Below, piece after piece: positions 45,917 through 54,216 of a stretch of 64,000 nucleotides of DNA (the stretch's first letter is position 1; each line of letters begins with the position of its first letter). The notes beneath the pieces were generated by a model. That model was not told the DNA's origin, did no database searches, and saw only the letters and a program-made list of their open reading frames with translations. A program made the position numbers and the translations under genes. This stretch comes from Magnetococcales bacterium (lineage in GTDB: Bacteria; Pseudomonadota; Magnetococcia; Magnetococcales; Magnetaquicoccaceae), in the NCBI GenBank assembly GCA_015231755.1, contig JADGAZ010000002.1, positions 1 through 64,000 of the forward strand, written 5' to 3'.

Positions 45917-47119
45917 TCAATGCCCAGCAGTTTCAGACTTCTCAGACGCTGGAGACCCGAATTTGTCATTAAAGATTTTCCTTATTTTCTCTGTGCACTC
46001 TACATAGTTAGAAGCATTAACAGAGCTAAGATCCAAGTAATGGCCATTCCTGCTCTCAGAACCAAGATTTGCCGCAAGCTGATCATAAATTTCTTTAAAT
46101 TTCTCCACAATAATTCGTTCCCTAATATGCAGAGTCGAGGCAATCACATATTCTTTTCTATAAAAATGAATGAAAGCCTCACGATTATCTATAATAACCA
46201 ACTCAAAAGCATTCTCTTCTGGTGTCAAAAAAAGCTCAAAAGGACGCCCCATAAAATCAGCCATATGCGTCAGCACATCATGAATTTTATCCTTATTGTT
46301 TAGTGAAACAATTCTATAATACTTCTTCAACGGAGGTCTGCCATCTCGTCCCAGAACTCGATGTCGAATCGCTGTGACATATTCATTTTGCGACAAAACC
46401 GAGTCCGGGAAAAATCTACTTGACCTGACCTCCTCGTTTGCAAGCAAAGTTGCTTGCGTCAAAGCCTTGAAAGCATCTTCCTGCCCTTCAATATATCTCG
46501 CATCAATCGTTGATTGATCTTTCTTAAGAAGCATGGACTCAATATTATCCATCTTCTTGATTAGAGAAATCATATCATTTTTATAATTTGAGAAGAATGT
46601 CGCGGTATCTCCTGCCGATGGACTGGCACCTAAAGAAAAAATATTAGATAAAGGATTCTCTACGACAAAATCACCAGATATAATTCTATCAATTTTTTCA
46701 TCAATTCGTGACTTAAGCTGCAACATATTTTCAGATTGTGAAATATCATCATAAAATATCACATGATCATCAGCAATATCAAAAGGAATTTTACCCGCCC
46801 CTCCCTGATCCGATCTCTTTTCCATAATCAGGACGACTGGTTTTAGTATAGCATGACATATAGCCAATTCATAAAACACGTTAGGGTTATGATTCGTCAG
46901 ATCTGCAACCATAAAATCAGAATCTCTAATTGATCTAAGAATTGATGACGTAATTTTCGAAACAATAAGCTTGTCTGCTCGCATAAAATCAATCGCAGCT
47001 CCCGCCTTTCTCCTTTCACGTGAAATCACATCAAAGATATTCTTGAAAAGTGCATCACATTTCTTCCTAACGTTAGATCCTTCATCTCCAAGTTCACAAA
47101 TAACAAAACATTTTTTCAT
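45917..47119 (-). CDS. AT-rich protein with nucleoside-deoxyribosyltransferase/TIR-like N-terminal domain
   Basis: This 400-residue protein has AAGGAG eight bases before the ATG at 47119. Residues 1-130 look like the nucleoside 2-deoxyribosyltransferase/TIR-like fold: CFVICELGDEGSNVRKK, FMRADKLIVSKI and DFMVADLTNHNPNVFYELA, with Glu84 in the place of the catalytic acid of such glycosidases. Residues 180-215 are coiled coil, and the remaining 190 residues are unknown. The gene is AT-rich, unlike its neighbours, and lies beside the Septu-like pair and Uup. Proteins with this domain can cleave NAD or nucleosides in defence or signalling, but I recognise no specific system. Confidence 0.68.
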   Translation of the reverse strand: MKKCFVICELGDEGSNVRKKCDALFKNIFDVISRERRKAGAAIDFMRADKLIVSKITSSILRSIRDSDFMVADLTNHNPNVFYELAICHAILKPVVLIMEKRSDQGGAGKIPFDIADDHVIFYDDISQSENMLQLKSRIDEKIDRIISGDFVVENPLSNIFSLGASPSAGDTATFFSNYKNDMISLIKKMDNIESMLLKKDQSTIDARYIEGQEDAFKALTQATLLANEEVRSSRFFPDSVLSQNEYVTAIRHRVLGRDGRPPLKKYYRIVSLNNKDKIHDVLTHMADFMGRPFELFLTPEENAFELVIIDNREAFIHFYRKEYVIASTLHIRERIIVEKFKEIYDQLAANLGSESRNGHYLDLSSVNASNYVECTEKIRKIFNDKFGSPASEKSETAGH

Positions 47120-47585
47120 CTTAAATCTCCTTAGCCTTTATTAGGACAATGATTACACAAAAACGCATCAAGCTCAACATCAACCGAAAACATTATTCTT
47201 GATAAAGATTAGCACGCATTCCAAAATAATGCAAAATCAATTTTCAATTTTTCAATAACTTTTGTGAAATTAATTACAAAGATTTATGATTCATAAACAT
47301 TCCATGCTGCACATATCATCATAAAATCTCACACCTTATCACACCGTTGTCGCATCAACTCGGAAACCGACATCATCATATTGATTTGTTATTTCTAAAG
47401 AACTCTGAAACAAAACACGATGGGAAAGCAACACAACAAACAAATCTCCCAAAAATAATCAAAAAAATCACCCATATGTCGCAATATGAATCATTTTTAC
47501 CCCTCCTCACCACCCCCATTCACACATTAACGGCACAAAATATGCATACAACCCCAAACACCGCCTTGGTAAAGGAGCCTCCCCC
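47120..47585. other. AT-rich intergenic region, no convincing gene
   Basis: These 466 bases are very AT-rich and separate the deoxyribosyltransferase-like gene (leftward) from the glycan cluster (rightward). The longest frame has no ribosome site. It probably holds promoters for both directions and the left end of the acquired segment. Confidence 0.6.
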
Positions 47586-48770
47586 TTGCACATCACCCTC
47601 GTCACCACGGGCCGGGCCGATTATGGTCTGCTCGAACCTTTGATCCGGGAACTCACGCGCCGCAGGAGATGCGCCGTGCAGCTCGTGGCCACGGGCGGCC
47701 ATCTTTCTGTGGCGCAAGGGGAGACCATCCGTTTGATCCAGGCCGATGGCCACGCCGTCACCCCCATGGCCATGAATCCGGAAAACGACTCCGAACACGG
47801 CGTCTGTCAGGCCGTGGCCACGGGATTGGCGGGATTTTCGGACCATTTCCGCCAACACAGGCCGGATCTGGTGGTGGTGCTCGGCGACCGGTATGAACTC
47901 TGGGCGGTGTGCATGGCGGCGGTATTGCACAAGATTCCCATCGCCCATCTGCATGGTGGAGAGACCACCCTCGGCGCCCTCGATGATGTCATCCGCCACA
48001 CCATCACCAAGATGGCGACCTTCCATTTTCCCGCCCTGCCCGAGTATGCCCGCGTGATCCTGTCCATGGGGGAGCATCCGGACCGGGTGCATGTGGTGGG
48101 CGCCTTGGGCATCGATGCGATCCTCCAGACTCCGCCGATGGATCTCCAGGCCCTGTCGGCCCATGTGGGGGTGGATTTCGCCCGTCGCCCGGTGGCGTTG
48201 ATGACCTATCACCCGGTGACCCTCGACGATCACACCGCCGCAAGCCAACAAGTCACAACGATCCTGGCCGCCCTGGCCGCCACGGATCTGACCACCCTGA
48301 TCACCATGCCCAACGCCGACGCCGGAGGCGAAGCGATCTTTCAGGCCATCGAGCATCACTGTCGCGCCCATCCCGAACGCTTTCATCTGGTCAAAAGCCT
48401 GGGGCAGCGGGGCTATTTAAGCGCCATGCGTCACGCCCGGGTGATGATCGGCAACTCGTCGAGCGGCATTCTGGAGGCCGCCTCGTTTCGGCTGCCAGTG
48501 GTCAACATCGGCGACCGGCAGGGTGGACGGATCAAACCCGCCAACGTCATCGACTGTCCCTGCGAACCCGCCGCGATCCGCGCCGCCCTGGAACAGGCCC
48601 GGTCGGAAGCGTTTCGGGAATCCATGGCCGATCTGGTCAACCCCTACGGCGACGGTCACACCGCGACCCGCGTGGCCGACATTCTGGAAAGCCTGGATCT
48701 GTCGCATCCGGGGGAGCTGTTGAAGAAAGGATTTTTTCACCCACCATGCGGACACGTCACCACACCATGA
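47586..48770 (+). CDS. neuC: UDP-N-acetylglucosamine 2-epimerase, hydrolysing (NeuC-like)
   Basis: This 394-residue protein starts at a TTG at 47586 with GGAG upstream, beginning HITLVTTGRADYGLLEPLIR. It belongs to the hydrolysing NeuC/LegG branch: VLGDRYELWAVCMAA, IPIAHLHGGETTLGALDDVI, MGEHPDRVHVVGALGID, and C-terminal NSSSGILEAASFRLPVVNIG followed by DRQGGR. It releases an N-acetylated hexosamine from its UDP form as the first step of nonulosonic-acid synthesis. The stop overlaps the neuB start (ATGA). Whether it acts toward sialic or legionaminic acid is not decided by the sequence. Confidence 0.9.
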   Translation: MHITLVTTGRADYGLLEPLIRELTRRRRCAVQLVATGGHLSVAQGETIRLIQADGHAVTPMAMNPENDSEHGVCQAVATGLAGFSDHFRQHRPDLVVVLGDRYELWAVCMAAVLHKIPIAHLHGGETTLGALDDVIRHTITKMATFHFPALPEYARVILSMGEHPDRVHVVGALGIDAILQTPPMDLQALSAHVGVDFARRPVALMTYHPVTLDDHTAASQQVTTILAALAATDLTTLITMPNADAGGEAIFQAIEHHCRAHPERFHLVKSLGQRGYLSAMRHARVMIGNSSSGILEAASFRLPVVNIGDRQGGRIKPANVIDCPCEPAAIRAALEQARSEAFRESMADLVNPYGDGHTATRVADILESLDLSHPGELLKKGFFHPPCGHVTTP

Positions 48771-49873
48771 CCACCCCACCCTCCCCCATCACCGTCATCG
48801 CCGAAGCCGGAGTCAATCACAACGGCCAACTGGATCTGGCCTTGCGACTGGTGGATGCCGCCGCCGACGCGGGAGCGGACGCGGTCAAGTTTCAGACCTT
48901 TCGCGCCGAGGAACTGGTGAGCCGTCACGCGCCAAAGGCGGAGTATCAACGGCAAAGAACCGATCCCGACGCCTCCCAACTGGCCATGATCCGACAACTG
49001 GAACTGGATCACCACAGCCATATCCGCTTGCAGGCCCACTGTCTGAAAAGAGGGATCGGATTTCTCTCCACCCCGTTCGACGCCACCAGCCTGGATTTTC
49101 TGGTGGGACCGATGAAACTCGACACCCTGAAAATCTCTTCCGGGGAGGTGACCAACGGACCGTTTTTGCTTCAGGTGGGGGCGAGCGGCTGTCGGGTGCT
49201 GCTTTCCACCGGCATGTCCACCCTGGGGGAGATCGAAACGGCCCTCGGGGTCTTAGCCTTCGGCATGCTGCATCCTGCCGAGGCTCCGTCCATGGCCGCA
49301 TTCGCCCACGTTTTCGCCTCTTCAGCCGGTCAGCAGGTGTTGAGCGAACGGGTCACCCTGCTCCACTGCACCACCGAATATCCGGCCCCCTTTGCCGAAG
49401 TCAACCTGCGAGCCATGGACACCCTGCGCCACGCTTTTGGGCTGCCGGTGGGCTATTCCGACCATACGCCGGGCATGACCATTCCCATTGCCGCCGCGGC
49501 GCGGGGCGCGCAAGTGATCGAAAAACATTTCACCCTGGACCGCTCCTTGCCGGGTCCGGACCATCAAGCCTCTTTGGAACCCGAAGAACTGACCCGCATG
49601 ATTGAAGCCATCCGGATAGTAGAGTCGGCCCTGGGTCATGGCCGCAAGATTCCGGTGGCTGCGGAGCTGAAAAACCGTCCGGTGGCCCGCAAAAGTCTGG
49701 TGGCCCTGGTTCCGATCCGCCGGGGAGAACGATTCACTGCCACCAATCTGGGGGTCAAGCGCCCTGGCACGGGACTGTCTCCCATGGTCTACTGGCAATG
49801 GCTGGGACGAATCGCCACACGGGATTATCACGTGGATGAAGGGATCGACCGGGAGGAGGAGGAAACACCATGA
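48767..49873 (+). CDS. neuB: Nonulosonic acid synthase (NeuB-like)
   Basis: This 368-residue enzyme condenses phosphoenolpyruvate with an N-acetylated sugar to make sialic or legionaminic acid. The TIM barrel shows TVIAEAGVNHNGQLDLALRL, DAVKFQTFRAEELVS, LDTLKISSGEVTNGPFLLQV and LPVGYSDHTPGMTIPIAAAA, then VIEKHFTLD. The C-terminal antifreeze-like (SAF) domain is present (NRPVARKSLVALVPIRRGER). I chose the ATG at 48767 because it overlaps the neuC stop; an ATG at 48746 is also possible. The stop overlaps the neuA start (ATGA). Confidence 0.93.
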   Translation: MTTPPSPITVIAEAGVNHNGQLDLALRLVDAAADAGADAVKFQTFRAEELVSRHAPKAEYQRQRTDPDASQLAMIRQLELDHHSHIRLQAHCLKRGIGFLSTPFDATSLDFLVGPMKLDTLKISSGEVTNGPFLLQVGASGCRVLLSTGMSTLGEIETALGVLAFGMLHPAEAPSMAAFAHVFASSAGQQVLSERVTLLHCTTEYPAPFAEVNLRAMDTLRHAFGLPVGYSDHTPGMTIPIAAAARGAQVIEKHFTLDRSLPGPDHQASLEPEELTRMIEAIRIVESALGHGRKIPVAAELKNRPVARKSLVALVPIRRGERFTATNLGVKRPGTGLSPMVYWQWLGRIATRDYHVDEGIDREEEETP

Positions 49874-50565
49874 TTCAAGAAGCGACGGTACTGGCGGTCA
49901 TTCCGGCCAGAGGAGGCTCCAAGGGGGTCATCCGCAAAAATATCCGACCGTTGGGAGGCAAACCCCTGTTGGCCTGGACCATCGAAGCCGCCCTGGCCTG
50001 TCCTCAGCTCGACCGTGTGATCCTCTCTTCCGAAGACGAAGAGATCATGGCCACCGCCCGCCAGTGGGGATGCGAGGTGCCCTTTCCCCGTCCCATGGCC
50101 CTGGCCGGAGACGAGACCCGGGCCATCGACGTGGCCTTGCATCTGCTCGCCACGTTACCGGAGCGGTATGATTTCCTGGTCTGGCTACAACCCACCTCGC
50201 CGTTGCGCACCCCGCAAGACATCACCGACTGTCTGCGGCTGTGCGTGGAACACAACGCCCAAAGCGCCGTCACCGTCACCCAGGCGGACAAAAGCCCCCA
50301 CTGGATGTTTCACGTCGCCCCGTCCGGAACCATGCGACCGGTGCTGCCCGGCAACGCCACCCTCTCGAACCGTCAGGCCCTGCCGCCAGTCTATCTGCTC
50401 AACGGGGCGGTCTACGTGGCCAATACCACCTGGTTGCGCCACTCCGGACGCTTTGTGGACGCCCAAACCCTGGCATGCATCATGCCCCCGGAACGCTCCC
50501 TGGATATCGATTCGGAAGCGGACCTCCACATGGCGGCATGGTGGTTGTCCCGGCAGACCAGGTGA
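49870..50565 (+). CDS. neuA: CMP-nonulosonate cytidylyltransferase (NeuA-like)
   Basis: This 231-residue protein activates the nine-carbon acid with CTP before transfer onto a glycan. It has the N-terminal nucleotide loop LAVIPARGGSKGVIRKNIRP, the DRVILSSEDEEI segment, LVWLQPTSPLRTPQDI, LNGAVYVA and the metal site LDIDSEADL. It forms the third gene of the coupled neuC-neuB-neuA set, all with four-base overlaps. No glycosyltransferase or transporter for the product is seen directly next to it. Confidence 0.92.
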   Translation: MIQEATVLAVIPARGGSKGVIRKNIRPLGGKPLLAWTIEAALACPQLDRVILSSEDEEIMATARQWGCEVPFPRPMALAGDETRAIDVALHLLATLPERYDFLVWLQPTSPLRTPQDITDCLRLCVEHNAQSAVTVTQADKSPHWMFHVAPSGTMRPVLPGNATLSNRQALPPVYLLNGAVYVANTTWLRHSGRFVDAQTLACIMPPERSLDIDSEADLHMAAWWLSRQTR

Positions 50566-50690
50566 GGAGTCATCCAATACCACGACGCACGCAAGAAAAA
50601 TAATACGGCTCGGAAATTGCATCATTTTTACCAAGTCCACCTCGCACGTGGCGCCCATCGACCCCCCATGCATCCAAGAGACCCCAAACC

Positions 50691-51743
50691 ATGGCGGAAC
50701 TGCAACTGGATGGCACCAAGCTCACCTTTCACGTCAAGGAGTTGCTGGCGTGGAAACAGGGCGGGTTCGTGCCGCCGATTCTGGTGGAAGTGAGTCCCAC
50801 CAATCTGTGCAACCACCGGTGCGACTTCTGCGCCTATGAATATCTGGACCGCAACGGCACCTATCTGGACATGGACCGCTTCCGGGTCATTCTCGACGAG
50901 TTGGCGGCCATGGGGACCAAGTCCCTGTTTTATTCCGGCGAGGGGGAACCGCTGATTCACAAGGGCTTGCCCGACATCATCGTGCATGCCGGGGGCATGG
51001 GGTTCGAGCAGGCGCTGAACACCAACGGGGCGCGACTGCTGCCCGCCGTGGCGGATCGAATTCTGCCCTGGCTCTCCTGGGTGCGCTGGAGCATCAACGG
51101 GGTCTCCCGGGAGGATTACGCCCTCCATCACCGGGTATCGCCACGACAGTTCGATCTGGTGATGAACAACCTGACCCATGCGGCCCAGGTCAAGCGCGAT
51201 CTGGGACTGCCGGTGACCATCGGGGTACAGTTTGTCTATCTGGGACAAAGCGCCGCTACGGTGATCGCCCTGGCCGAACGCATGAAGGCCATCGGGGTGA
51301 GCTATTTCGCCGTCAAGCAGTTCAACCGTCATCCCAACAACCCCTTCGCGCTGGAAACCCCGCCGCCCATCGAAGAACTGCTCACCATTTTGCAACTCAA
51401 CGACGCGAACTTTCACGCCACGGTCCGTCTGGGGGCGTTGGAATGGCAAGCCCCCCGGGAGTACCAACGCTGTCAGGCCCTGCCCTTTTTTGCCGAGATC
51501 GTGGCCAATGGGGATGTTTATGCCTGTGGTCCCCATCTGGGCAATCCGGCTTTTTGTTACGGCAACATCCACGACACCTCTTTCGCCAGCTTGTGGAGCG
51601 GGGCCGGTCGGCGCCAAGTGGAGGCACACGTCTGCTCCATCCCGGATCTGGACGCGGTGTGCATGCCCAATTGCCGCCTGCACGAGATCAACCGCTTCTT
51701 GTGGAAGCTTTCCCATCCGCCGGAACATCCGGATCTGGTCTGA
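50691..51743 (+). CDS. Radical SAM enzyme with C-terminal SPASM/Twitch-like cysteines
   Basis: This is a 350-residue protein. The radical SAM triad CNHRCDFC (CxxxCxxC, near residue 43) lies in VEVSPTNLCNHRCDFCAYEY. FYSGEGEPLIHKG is the SAM-binding GGE-type motif. The C-terminal part has five further cysteines: one in YQRCQALPFF, one in GDVYACG, one in AFCYGNIH and a pair in CMPNCRLHEIN. This suits a SPASM/Twitch auxiliary iron-sulfur cluster. It lies between neuCBA and a shortened paralogue, so it probably modifies a surface sugar or lipid precursor. The substrate is unknown. Confidence 0.87.
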   Translation: MAELQLDGTKLTFHVKELLAWKQGGFVPPILVEVSPTNLCNHRCDFCAYEYLDRNGTYLDMDRFRVILDELAAMGTKSLFYSGEGEPLIHKGLPDIIVHAGGMGFEQALNTNGARLLPAVADRILPWLSWVRWSINGVSREDYALHHRVSPRQFDLVMNNLTHAAQVKRDLGLPVTIGVQFVYLGQSAATVIALAERMKAIGVSYFAVKQFNRHPNNPFALETPPPIEELLTILQLNDANFHATVRLGALEWQAPREYQRCQALPFFAEIVANGDVYACGPHLGNPAFCYGNIHDTSFASLWSGAGRRQVEAHVCSIPDLDAVCMPNCRLHEINRFLWKLSHPPEHPDLV

Positions 51744-51764
51744 CACAATCGGAAATCACACACC

Positions 51765-52439
51765 ATGGACGCTTTGACTCTGGACGGCTTCACCCTGTTT
51801 CACCATTTGGACGCCCTGCGCCAGTGGGAACTGGATCAACCCTTTGCGCCACTCCTGGTGGAGATCCACCCGATTGCGCCCAACCCGAAGGATCCACTCC
51901 TGCCCGGAGAGCGCTTCTTGAATCTGGTCCGGGAATTGGGAGCGATGGGGATCGGCAGTGTGCTGATCGCCGGACCCGGAGAGCCGTTGCACCATCCCGA
52001 CACCCTGGAGGCGTTGCGCCTGGGGAGGGAACTCGGCCTGCGCATGACTCTGCTCACCGCCTCGGACCCCTGGCGTCGGGTGGAGGAGTCACAACGTCCC
52101 ACCGGCATCCGGGTGCTGTTCCGGGAGAGAATTCCCGCTCCGACGACTGCCGAACCTCGGGAGTATGCCCGTTGCCTGGGTCTGCCGTTCATCGCCTTGG
52201 TGACCGCCGACGCCAAGGTGCGGAGCTGCTCGGATCCCGGCGCCGGACCGGAATCGATCTGCGGCGACTTGAATCACGAGGCGTTCTCCACCCTGTGGCC
52301 CGCGGCCCAGCCCCTGCGTACCCGTCTGAGCTGGGAACTGGATCCCCGGATGGTCTGCCCCGTCACCTGTCGTCATCACGGCATCAACCGGGTGTTGTGG
52401 CGTCATCTGCACCCGCCGGAACATGTGGCTTTTATTTGA
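51765..52439 (+). CDS. Shortened radical-SAM paralogue lacking the CxxxCxxC cluster motif
   Basis: This 224-residue protein is clearly homologous to its upstream neighbour. FAPLLVEIHPIAP aligns with VPPILVEVSPTNL, MGIGSVLIAGPGEPLHHPDT with MGTKSLFYSGEGEPLIHKGL, and NRVLWRHLHPPEHVAFI with NRFLWKLSHPPEHPDLV. Where the neighbour has CNHRCDFC this protein has PNPKDPLL, so it cannot hold the radical SAM cluster. About 120 residues of the barrel are missing. Yet all five C-terminal cysteines are kept (YARCLGLPF, VRSCSD, ESICGDLN, CPVTC). The frame is intact and codon use is normal, so it is probably a functional partner or scaffold rather than debris. Confidence 0.82.
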   Translation: MDALTLDGFTLFHHLDALRQWELDQPFAPLLVEIHPIAPNPKDPLLPGERFLNLVRELGAMGIGSVLIAGPGEPLHHPDTLEALRLGRELGLRMTLLTASDPWRRVEESQRPTGIRVLFRERIPAPTTAEPREYARCLGLPFIALVTADAKVRSCSDPGAGPESICGDLNHEAFSTLWPAAQPLRTRLSWELDPRMVCPVTCRHHGINRVLWRHLHPPEHVAFI

Positions 52440-52442
52440 ATA

Positions 52443-52520
52443 TTATCGTGATTTTTTATAATCAAAACCTTGGGGACTTCGTCCCAAAACCCCTACCGGG
52501 GACCGTACCGGTCCCCGGAC
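52443..52520. repeat. Hairpin cluster related to half of the 19.1-kb MITE-like element
   Basis: The strand reads AATCAAAACCTTGGGGACTT followed by CGTCCCAAAACCCC, then CCGGGGACC/GGTCCCCGG, a nine-base perfect stem at 52496-52504 and 52510-52518. The reverse complement CCAAGGTTTTGATTATAAAAAA closely matches CCCAGGGTTTTGATTGTAAAAA in the element at 19061-19200. It looks like a solitary half of the same family. It may also act as a terminator for the upstream radical SAM pair. Confidence 0.55.
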
Positions 52521-52563
52521 CCCTGCAATATTAAAGAATAATCCGGGTGGAAAGAGGGTCCAC

Positions 52564-53193
52564 GTGCGCATCGGGATTGATTTCGACAACACCCTGACCG
52601 ATATGGATACCCTGCTGACCCGGCTGGTGCGGGAACAGGGATGGTTCGACGCCGACGCGCCGCTGCCCACCGACAAAACCACCATCCGCCAGCGCATACG
52701 CGCTCTGGACCACGGCGAAAGCAAATGGCAGCATCTTCAAGCCGCCCTGTATGGTCCCCGGTTGCACACCGCACCCTTGCGGGCCGGGGCCGGATCGTTT
52801 CTGCTACGGGCCAAAGAGCGCCACGTGACCATCTTCATCGTCAGCCACAAAACCCGTTTCGCCCGCCGCGACGAAGCCCAATGCCACGATCTGCGCATCC
52901 TGGCCACGGCGTGGATGACCCGTCAGGGACTCTTCGACCCCCACCGCTTCGCCGTGGACCCGGAGCATCTGCATTTCGCCGACACCCGCGCCGAAAAAGC
53001 CCAACGGATCGCCCAGTTGCGCTGTGATCACTTCATCGACGATCTGCCGGAACTGTTCGCCGAGCCGGGATTTCCCGCCGCGACCAACCGACTGCTCCTG
53101 GATCCGACCGGCGCCCATGGTCACGGCTTCGACTATCCGGTCTTCGCCTCCTGGAGCGCCCTCGAAGCCACGCTGCTGGGATCCCCCCCATGA
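52564..53193 (+). CDS. HAD-superfamily phosphatase-like protein
   Basis: This 209-residue protein starts at a GTG at 52564. The HAD motif I is IGIDFDNTLTDMD with the Asp-x-Asp nucleophile pair, motif II is FIVSHKT, and the late acidic motif is DHFIDDLPELF. A helical cap of about 90 residues follows motif I. Such proteins remove phosphates from small molecules or sugars. The stop overlaps the start of the APH-like gene (ATGA), so a linked phosphatase/kinase step in sugar activation is likely (inference). Confidence 0.8.
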   Translation: MRIGIDFDNTLTDMDTLLTRLVREQGWFDADAPLPTDKTTIRQRIRALDHGESKWQHLQAALYGPRLHTAPLRAGAGSFLLRAKERHVTIFIVSHKTRFARRDEAQCHDLRILATAWMTRQGLFDPHRFAVDPEHLHFADTRAEKAQRIAQLRCDHFIDDLPELFAEPGFPAATNRLLLDPTGAHGHGFDYPVFASWSALEATLLGSPP

Positions 53194-54212
53194 CCCCCGA
53201 ACTGCCCCGCGTCGCGGTGGAAAAACTGCTCGAAGAGCCGCTGTTGACCTGGGAGCCGATCCGACGGGGGGGCAACAACCGGCTGTATCGCATCACCACC
53301 CCGACCCGCACCCTGGCGCTCAAACACCACACCCGCCAGTCGGAAGACCCGAGGGACCGCCAGAAGACCGAACGCATCGCCCTCACCTTTTTCACCGCTC
53401 ATCCCCATCTGCCCACCCCCCGTCTGGTGGCCTGGGAGGAGGCATCCGGACTCACGGTGCTGGAGTGGATCGACGGCGAGCGGATCCAGACCCCCTCCAC
53501 CGACGACCTGGATCAGGCATTGGCGTTCATCGCCGCTCTGGCAGCTCTGGGGAAAGCACCGGGAAGCGAGGCCATTCCTCCGGCCTCCGGGGCATGTCTG
53601 TCTCCGGGGATGCTGCTGCGCCAGGTGCAAGAACGGACCACACGCCTGCAAGCCGCCGCCAACACCCATCCCGAACTGGCAGCCTGGACACGCCAGCGGT
53701 TTCTGCCCGCCAGGACCCGCATTCTCGACCGCTCGGTCACGGCCTTTAAGCGCCACGGCCTGAAGACCGAAGCGGAGATAGCCCGCTCCTGTCGGCTGTT
53801 GAGTCCGTCGGATTTCGGGTTTCACAACGCCCTGCGGCAGCCGGATGGACGCCTTGTCTTTCTGGACTTTGAATATTTCGGCTGGGACGATCCGGTCAAG
53901 CTGAGCTGGGATTTTCAGATGCATCCGGGAATGAATCTTGCTACGCATTGTGCCCGGTCGGATGCCAACCTGGGCACACGTTTTGCCGAGGGCATGCAAC
54001 GGCTGTACGGCGCGGATGACACCTTTGCCCGGCGCCACACCCTTTACCGCCCCCTGATCGGGCTGTGCTGGTGCATGATCGTGTTGAACGAATTCGCCCG
54101 GGACGGCTGGGAACGACGGGCACTGGCCACGGGCGAAACCGACCCGGATCAGGTCTGCGCCCGTCAACTGGCCAAGGCCACGGCCCTGCTGGACACTTTG
54201 GAGCCTCTTTAG
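53190..54212 (+). CDS. APH-type (aminoglycoside phosphotransferase-fold) kinase
   Basis: This is a 340-residue protein with an eukaryote-like kinase fold: the nucleotide loop IRRGGNNRLYRITTP, the ATP-binding Lys in TLALKHH, LTVLEWIDGE as hinge, the catalytic loop LLSPSDFGFHNAL (Asp within SDFGFHN) and the metal site FLDFEYFGWDDP. The family phosphorylates antibiotics, choline, homoserine or sugars; in this glycan cluster a sugar or amino-alcohol substrate is more likely than resistance. It overlaps the HAD gene upstream by four bases and precedes the transketolase pair. Confidence 0.82.
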   Translation: MTPELPRVAVEKLLEEPLLTWEPIRRGGNNRLYRITTPTRTLALKHHTRQSEDPRDRQKTERIALTFFTAHPHLPTPRLVAWEEASGLTVLEWIDGERIQTPSTDDLDQALAFIAALAALGKAPGSEAIPPASGACLSPGMLLRQVQERTTRLQAAANTHPELAAWTRQRFLPARTRILDRSVTAFKRHGLKTEAEIARSCRLLSPSDFGFHNALRQPDGRLVFLDFEYFGWDDPVKLSWDFQMHPGMNLATHCARSDANLGTRFAEGMQRLYGADDTFARRHTLYRPLIGLCWCMIVLNEFARDGWERRALATGETDPDQVCARQLAKATALLDTLEPL

Positions 54213-54216
54213 AAAA

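Noticed and set aside
53190-54212. Antibiotic-resistance aminoglycoside kinase
   Set aside because: The fold matches the APH family, but the gene is embedded in a glycan cluster with coupled neighbours; a metabolic kinase is more likely.
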